Positions 60,496 through 64,000 of a stretch of 64,000 bases of DNA are shown one piece after another. The position numbers were made by a program, and so were the translations under genes. This stretch comes from an uncultured Mediterranea sp. Lineage in GTDB: Bacteria; Bacteroidota; Bacteroidia; Bacteroidales; Bacteroidaceae. Under the pieces are notes generated by a model. It was not told the DNA's origin. It ran no database searches and was given only the letters and a program-made list of their open reading frames with translations. Position 1 is the stretch's first letter, and each line of letters starts with the position of its first letter. The stretch spans positions 1 through 64,000 of the forward strand of contig NZ_CABUOL010000008.1 in assembly GCF_902493215.1 (NCBI RefSeq), in the 5' to 3' direction.

Positions 60496-61122
60496 ATGAT
60501 TATAAAAAGAACCATTGCCAAAGAGGTATTGAACGATCTGCCCAAAGCGGCCTTCCCCGGCCAGATACACGTGGTGCAGACACCGCAGGAAGCCGAAAGG
60601 GCGGCCGCCTACCTGAAGACGTGCCCCATCGTGGGCATCGACACCGAAACACGCCCCTCCTTCAGCAAGGGACGCGTCTATAAGGTGGCGCTGCTGCAGG
60701 TGTCGTCCGAAGACCACTGCTTCCTGTTCCGCCTGAACCAGACGGGGCTGACGATGCCGATTATCGGCCTGCTGGAAAGCCCGAATATCACGAAAGTGGG
60801 CCTCTCGCTGCACGACGACTTCATGATGCTGCACAAGCGCGCCCCCTTCGAGCCGCGGGCCTATGTGGAACTGCAGGAGTATGTGCGCCCCTTCGGCATC
60901 GAGGACAAGAGCCTGCAAAAGATCTATGGCATCCTGTTCAACGAAAAGATATCGAAGTCGCAACGCCTGAGCAACTGGGAGGCCGAGACGCTGACGCAGC
61001 CGCAACAGCTCTACGCCGCCACCGACGCCTGGGCCTGCCTCAACATCTACCACAAGCTGCAGGAGCTGAAGGAGACGGGAGAGTTTGTGATTGAGAGTGG
61101 AGAGTTGAGAGTGGAGGGTTGA
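60496..61122 (+). CDS. 3'-5' exonuclease domain protein (RNase D-like)
   Basis: A 208-aa single-domain DEDDy exonuclease. Motif I is VGIDTETRPSF near residue 46. Motif II region is GLSLHDDFMMLHKRA, with a conserved HDD. Motif III is YAATDAWACLNIYHKL (YxxxD). There is no HRDC domain, so it is shorter than RNase D. It probably trims RNA or DNA 3' ends. The start MIIKRTIAK is chosen; an upstream in-frame ATG lies inside the repeat. Its own end also encodes ESGELRVEG from a second copy of the repeat. Confidence 0.92.
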   Translation: MIIKRTIAKEVLNDLPKAAFPGQIHVVQTPQEAERAAAYLKTCPIVGIDTETRPSFSKGRVYKVALLQVSSEDHCFLFRLNQTGLTMPIIGLLESPNITKVGLSLHDDFMMLHKRAPFEPRAYVELQEYVRPFGIEDKSLQKIYGILFNEKISKSQRLSNWEAETLTQPQQLYAATDAWACLNIYHKLQELKETGEFVIESGELRVEG

Positions 61123-61124
61123 AA
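61090..61124. repeat. Second copy of the GTTGAGA/GTGGAGA array
   Basis: Five heptamers in register (ATTGAGA, GTGGAGA, GTTGAGA, GTGGAGG, GTTGAAA). It again spans a stop codon and encodes the protein tail IESGELRVEG. Confidence 0.9.
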
Positions 61125-61126
61125 AT

Positions 61127-61182
61127 CCATATCTGATATTTCATATTTGATATTTAATATTTGACATTTGACATTTGAAATC
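61127..61182. repeat. 7-bp-period array ending at an ATG
   Basis: Eight heptamers in register: CCATATC, TGATATT, TCATATT, TGATATT, TAATATT, TGACATT twice, TGAAATC. The next base is the A of the start codon at 61183. It makes up nearly the whole gap between two genes. Confidence 0.9.
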
Positions 61183-62364
61183 ATGTATAAAGTATATCTG
61201 AAACCGGGCAAGGAAGAGTCGCTCAAGCGTTTCCACCCGTGGGTATTTTCGGGCGCCATCGCCCGCCTGGACGGAGAGCCCGAGGAAGGCGAAGTCGTGG
61301 AAATCTATACGTCGAAGAAGGAATTCATCGCCAAGGGGCACTTCCAGATAGGAAGCATTGCCGTGCGCGTGCTCTCCTTCCGACAGGACGAGGCCATCGA
61401 CAAGGACTTCTGGAAACGGCGCCTGACCGTGGCACGCGACATGCGACGCAGCATCGGCATAGCCGGCCGCGAAGACAACAACACCTACCGCCTGGTGCAC
61501 GGCGAGGGCGACAACCTGCCGGGGCTGGTAGTCGACGTGTATGGACGCACGGCCGTGATGCAGGCCCACTCGGCCGGCATGCACCTGGACCGCATGACGA
61601 TAGCCGAAGCGCTGGCCGAGGTGATGGAAGGCGAAGTGGACAACATCTATTATAAATCGGAAACCACCCTGCCCTTCAAGGCCGACCTCTACCCCGAAAA
61701 CGGCTTCCTGAAGGGAGGTAGTGCCGACAACGTAGCCACGGAGTATGGACTGAACTTCCACATCGACTGGCTGAAGGGGCAGAAGACGGGCTTCTTCGTG
61801 GACCAGCGCGAGAACCGCGCCCTGCTGGAGCGCTATGCCCGCGGACGCAGCGTGCTGAACATGTTCTGCTACACGGGGGGCTTCTCGGTCTACGCCATGC
61901 GCGGAGGGGCCAAGCTGGTGCACTCGGTGGACAGCTCGGCCAAGGCCATCGACCTGACGAACAAGAACATCGCGCTGAACTTCCCCGACGACACGCGCCA
62001 CGCGGCCTATGCCGAGGATGCCTTCAAGTTTCTGGACCGCATGGGCGACCAGTACGACCTCATCATCCTGGACCCGCCTGCCTTTGCCAAGCACCGCGAC
62101 GCCCTGCGCAACGCCCTTCAGGGCTACCGCAAGCTGAACGTCAAGGCGTTCGAGAAAATCAAGCCGGGCGGCATCCTGTTCACCTTCTCGTGCTCGCAGG
62201 CCGTCAGCAAGGAGAACTTCCGCACGGCGGTGTTTACAGCAGCGGCCATGTCGGGACGCAACGTGCGCATCCTGCACCAGCTGACGCAACCGGCCGACCA
62301 TCCTGTAAACATCTACCACCCCGAAGGCGAGTACCTGAAAGGGCTGGTGCTGTACGTAGAATGA
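61183..62364 (+). CDS. Class I SAM-dependent rRNA methyltransferase, RlmI-like
   Basis: A 393-aa enzyme with an N-terminal PUA RNA-binding domain (MYKVYLKPGKEESLKRFHPWVFSGAI) and a C-terminal Rossmann methyltransferase. Visible motifs are KTGFFVDQRENR, NMFCYTGGFSVYAMRGGA (SAM loop), SVDSSAKAIDLTNKNI, LIILDPPAFAKHRD and FTFSCSQAVSKENF. The second of these motif Cys residues fits a m5C-type catalytic Cys as in RlmI, which methylates 23S rRNA. Position specificity is inferred only. Third gene of the DUF5063 run. Confidence 0.9.
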   Translation: MYKVYLKPGKEESLKRFHPWVFSGAIARLDGEPEEGEVVEIYTSKKEFIAKGHFQIGSIAVRVLSFRQDEAIDKDFWKRRLTVARDMRRSIGIAGREDNNTYRLVHGEGDNLPGLVVDVYGRTAVMQAHSAGMHLDRMTIAEALAEVMEGEVDNIYYKSETTLPFKADLYPENGFLKGGSADNVATEYGLNFHIDWLKGQKTGFFVDQRENRALLERYARGRSVLNMFCYTGGFSVYAMRGGAKLVHSVDSSAKAIDLTNKNIALNFPDDTRHAAYAEDAFKFLDRMGDQYDLIILDPPAFAKHRDALRNALQGYRKLNVKAFEKIKPGGILFTFSCSQAVSKENFRTAVFTAAAMSGRNVRILHQLTQPADHPVNIYHPEGEYLKGLVLYVE

Positions 62365-62378
62365 TACTTTTTCCACTG

Positions 62379-62404
62379 AAAGGAGGCCCAAAAGGCCTCT
62401 TTTT
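62379..62404 (+). terminator. Terminator of the RlmI-like gene
   Basis: Arms GAGGCC and GGCCTC, extended by flanking AAA and TTTT, then a T run. Confidence 0.75.
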
Positions 62405-62480
62405 GTTAAATAGTGCAAATGAAATGCATTTTTATGCTCAATTGTTATGTTGTATAACATAAAACCCATATCTTTGCACT

Positions 62481-62552
62481 GTGTTTTTCATGGTATTAGA
62501 TTTAAGGTTAATAAAGATTGGGTGTCTGGGATAGATACCCTTCTTTTTTTTT
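62481..62552 (+). ncRNA. Candidate small RNA of about 70 nt
   Basis: A -7 box TATCTTTG at 62469-62476 is followed 44 bases later by a hairpin, GGGTGTCT and AGATACCC with a 5-base loop (62520-62540), and a nine-T tract. No open frame lies between. The unpaired part contains CATGGTATTAGATTTAAGG, which I recall as recurring in Bacteroides small RNAs, possibly the FopS paralogous family; this is from memory. It could instead be a leader fragment, but the permease has its own promoter downstream. Confidence 0.6.
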
Positions 62553-62586
62553 ATACCTTTCCCACCAAAGAAAAATGAATGCCCGC

Positions 62587-62617
62587 TTGTTTTTCTCCCC
62601 TTGGTATTGTACTTTTG
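62587..62617 (+). promoter_or_regulatory. Promoter of the nucleoside-type permease
   Basis: TTG (62587-62589), 20 bases, TACTTTTG (62610-62617). It gives a leader of about 50 bases and makes the permease independent of the small RNA candidate upstream. Confidence 0.6.
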
Positions 62618-62670
62618 CAAGGTTATGTTGAAATATAAATTTGTTAATTTTTAAACGCCAAGCAGAAACT

Positions 62671-63927
62671 ATGAATATCAAGATTCGCTTAGTCATCATG
62701 AACTTCCTGCAGTTTGCCGTGTGGGGAGCCTACCTGACATCCATGGGCAGCTACCTGGTCAATGTTAACCTTGCATCGCACATCGGCATCTTCTATGCCA
62801 TGCAGGGCATCGTGTCTCTCTTCATGCCCGCCATTCTGGGCATCATCGCCGACCGCTGGATACCCGCGCAGAAGCTTTTGAGCATCAGTCATTTCATTGC
62901 AGCCGCATGCATGGGGCTGACAGGTTACTATGGCATGACAAGCGGACAGGACGTGGCCTTCGGACCGCTCTTCACCTTCTATGCCCTGAGCGTGGCCTTC
63001 TACATGCCCACGCTGGCACTCTCGAACTCTGTGGCCTACACGGCACTCGACAAGGCGGGGCTCGACACCATCAAGCACTTCCCGCCCATACGCATCTTCG
63101 GCACCATCGGCTTCATCTGCTCCATGTGGATGGTAGACCTTCTGGGGTTGCAGAACAACTACGGGCAGTTCTTTGCCTGCGCCGTCATCGGGCTGGTGTA
63201 TGGCTTCTATGCGCTGACGCTGCCTGCCTGCCCCACCAGCAAAGGCGGACAAAGCAAGTCGCTGGTCGAAGCGCTGGGATTGCGTGCCTTCACCCTCTTC
63301 CGCCAGAAGAAGATGGCCATCTTCTTCATCTTCTCCATGTTGCTGGGCGTGTCTCTGCAGATTACCAACGGATTTGCCAACCCCTACATCTGCAGCTTCG
63401 GCAGCATACCCGAGTATGCCGAGACCTTCGGCGTGCAGCATGCCAACATCCTGATATCGCTCTCGCAGGTGTCTGAGACGCTCTGCATCCTGCTGATACC
63501 CTTCTTCCTGAAACGCTTCGGCATCAAGTATGTGATGCTCATCGCCATGCTGGCGTGGGTATTGCGCTTCGGCCTGTTCGGAGCAGGCAACCCCGGCAGC
63601 GGTGTGTGGATGTTCGTCCTCTCGATGATTGTCTATGGCGTGGCGTTCGACTTCTTCAACATCTCGGGCTCGCTCTTCGTCGACCGCGAGACGAGCAAGG
63701 ATATCCGCTCGAGCGCACAGGGACTGTTTGTCATCATGACCAACGGCTTCGGCGCAACCATCGGCACGCTGGGTGCACAGGCGGTAGTGAACCACTTTGT
63801 GGACTTCAGCAGCGAGGCGCCGCAGGTAGAGCAATGGCAGTCGGCCTGGTTCACCTTTGCAGCCTATGCACTGGTGGTGGCCGTGGTCTTCGCGCTGGTC
63901 TTCAAGTATAAGCATCAGAAACAATAA
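62671..63927 (+). CDS. MFS permease of the nucleoside:H+ symporter type
   Basis: Twelve-helix inner-membrane transporter, 418 aa. The N-terminal IRLVIMNFLQFAVWGAYLTSMGSYL and GIIADRWIPAQKLLSISHF, with FPPIRIFGTIGFICSMW and SSAQGLFVIMTNGFGATIGT, are typical of the NupG/XapB nucleoside symporter group. Nucleoside import is the likely role. The start MNIKIRLV follows an AT-rich leader; an earlier frame start ten codons upstream is less suited. A gene begins 40 bases downstream and may be co-transcribed. Confidence 0.9.
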   Translation: MNIKIRLVIMNFLQFAVWGAYLTSMGSYLVNVNLASHIGIFYAMQGIVSLFMPAILGIIADRWIPAQKLLSISHFIAAACMGLTGYYGMTSGQDVAFGPLFTFYALSVAFYMPTLALSNSVAYTALDKAGLDTIKHFPPIRIFGTIGFICSMWMVDLLGLQNNYGQFFACAVIGLVYGFYALTLPACPTSKGGQSKSLVEALGLRAFTLFRQKKMAIFFIFSMLLGVSLQITNGFANPYICSFGSIPEYAETFGVQHANILISLSQVSETLCILLIPFFLKRFGIKYVMLIAMLAWVLRFGLFGAGNPGSGVWMFVLSMIVYGVAFDFFNISGSLFVDRETSKDIRSSAQGLFVIMTNGFGATIGTLGAQAVVNHFVDFSSEAPQVEQWQSAWFTFAAYALVVAVVFALVFKYKHQKQ

Positions 63928-63966
63928 CTCTGCTCCACACAATCAAAAAACAAAAACGGCACTGAT

Positions 63967-64000
63967 ATGAACAGAAACAAAGTGGAAATGCGCGTGCTGA
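63967..64000 (+). CDS. Start of a gene cut by the window edge
   Basis: ATG followed by 10 open codons (MNRNKVEMRVL) to the end of the window. Its position after the permease suggests a nucleoside or carbohydrate enzyme, but nothing can be identified from 11 residues. Confidence 0.45.
   Translation, partial: MNRNKVEMRVL

Larger units (their letters stand above)
62365..62670. other. Intergenic region with terminator, candidate small RNA and permease promoter
   Basis: From left to right: the terminator of the methyltransferase gene, an inverted repeat TTATGTT-GTAT-AACATAA (62445-62462), a -7 box TATCTTTG (62469-62476), a candidate small RNA ending in a strong terminator, and the permease promoter. 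Confidence 0.7.

Noticed and set aside
1..64000. tRNA, rRNA or tmRNA genes
   Set aside because: No cloverleaf or conserved rRNA segment noticed on reading either strand; a covariance search would be needed to be certain.

Overview
The window looks like a piece of a Bacteroides chromosome (order Bacteroidales). Signs are a GH97 alpha-glucosidase of the SusB type, DUF4105, DUF5686, DUF3810, DUF5063 and DUF6340 proteins, an HU-like protein followed by a 'smalltalk' peptide, type III glutamine synthetase, and repeated promoters of the Bacteroides type (TTG, 19-21 bases, TAnnTTTG). Most genes are GC-rich. The clear exception is an AT-rich restriction-modification block near 56.0-59.6 kb. I see no rRNA, tRNA, CRISPR array, transposase or phage gene.

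Layout. 0-5 kb, minus strand: peptidase T, a PurF-like protein with no glutaminase residues, and a secreted GH97 alpha-glucosidase. 5.4-9.2 kb: fluoride channel crcB, then nagA and a fusion of a NagB-like domain to a PIG-L/LmbE deacetylase domain. 9.2-20.7 kb: a carbohydrate locus without SusC/SusD, made of an AraC regulator, a sugar porter, a DUF5107-TPR protein and two overlapping secreted GH2 enzymes. 20.9-23.4 kb: a small acidic protein, a TusA-like protein and a YgiQ radical SAM enzyme. 24-30.4 kb: DUF4105 (Lnb-type lipoprotein N-acyltransferase), a degenerate alkaline-phosphatase-fold protein, and secA. 30.5-36.8 kb: a lipoprotein, a small acidic protein, sialidase and valS. 37-39 kb: DUF3810 and mazG. 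39.1-46.8 kb, minus strand: an ECF sigma factor with a putative anti-sigma and a Spy-like protein, rnz, rpsA, a SIMPL protein and a DUF5686 protein. 46.9-54.3 kb: glnN, a Crp/Fnr regulator, then trxB, a LolA-like protein and ftsK on minus. 55-56 kb: HU-like protein and smalltalk peptide. 56-59.6 kb: the restriction-modification cassette. 59.9-64 kb: DUF5063, an RNase D-like exonuclease, an RlmI-like methyltransferase, a candidate small RNA and a nucleoside-type MFS permease.

The most unusual signal is in the intergenic DNA. One family of arrays has a strict 22-bp period, each unit a 15-bp palindrome plus a 7-bp spacer. The palindrome sequence differs from locus to locus. Arrays lie at 5.3, 11.7, 23.6, 36.9 and 43.6 kb. 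The one at 36.9 kb fills the whole predicted leader of a gene and ends exactly at its ATG. A second family has a strict 7-bp period, is confined to 49-61 kb, often forms two mirrored arms, and in places runs exactly into start or stop codons or encodes protein tails. A 160-bp concentric inverted repeat lies between ftsK and the HU-like gene.

Four genes look like relatives of well-known enzymes whose catalytic residues are gone (PurF-like, NagB-like, alkaline-phosphatase-like, TusA-like). They are worth functional attention because automatic annotation would probably give them the active enzyme's name.
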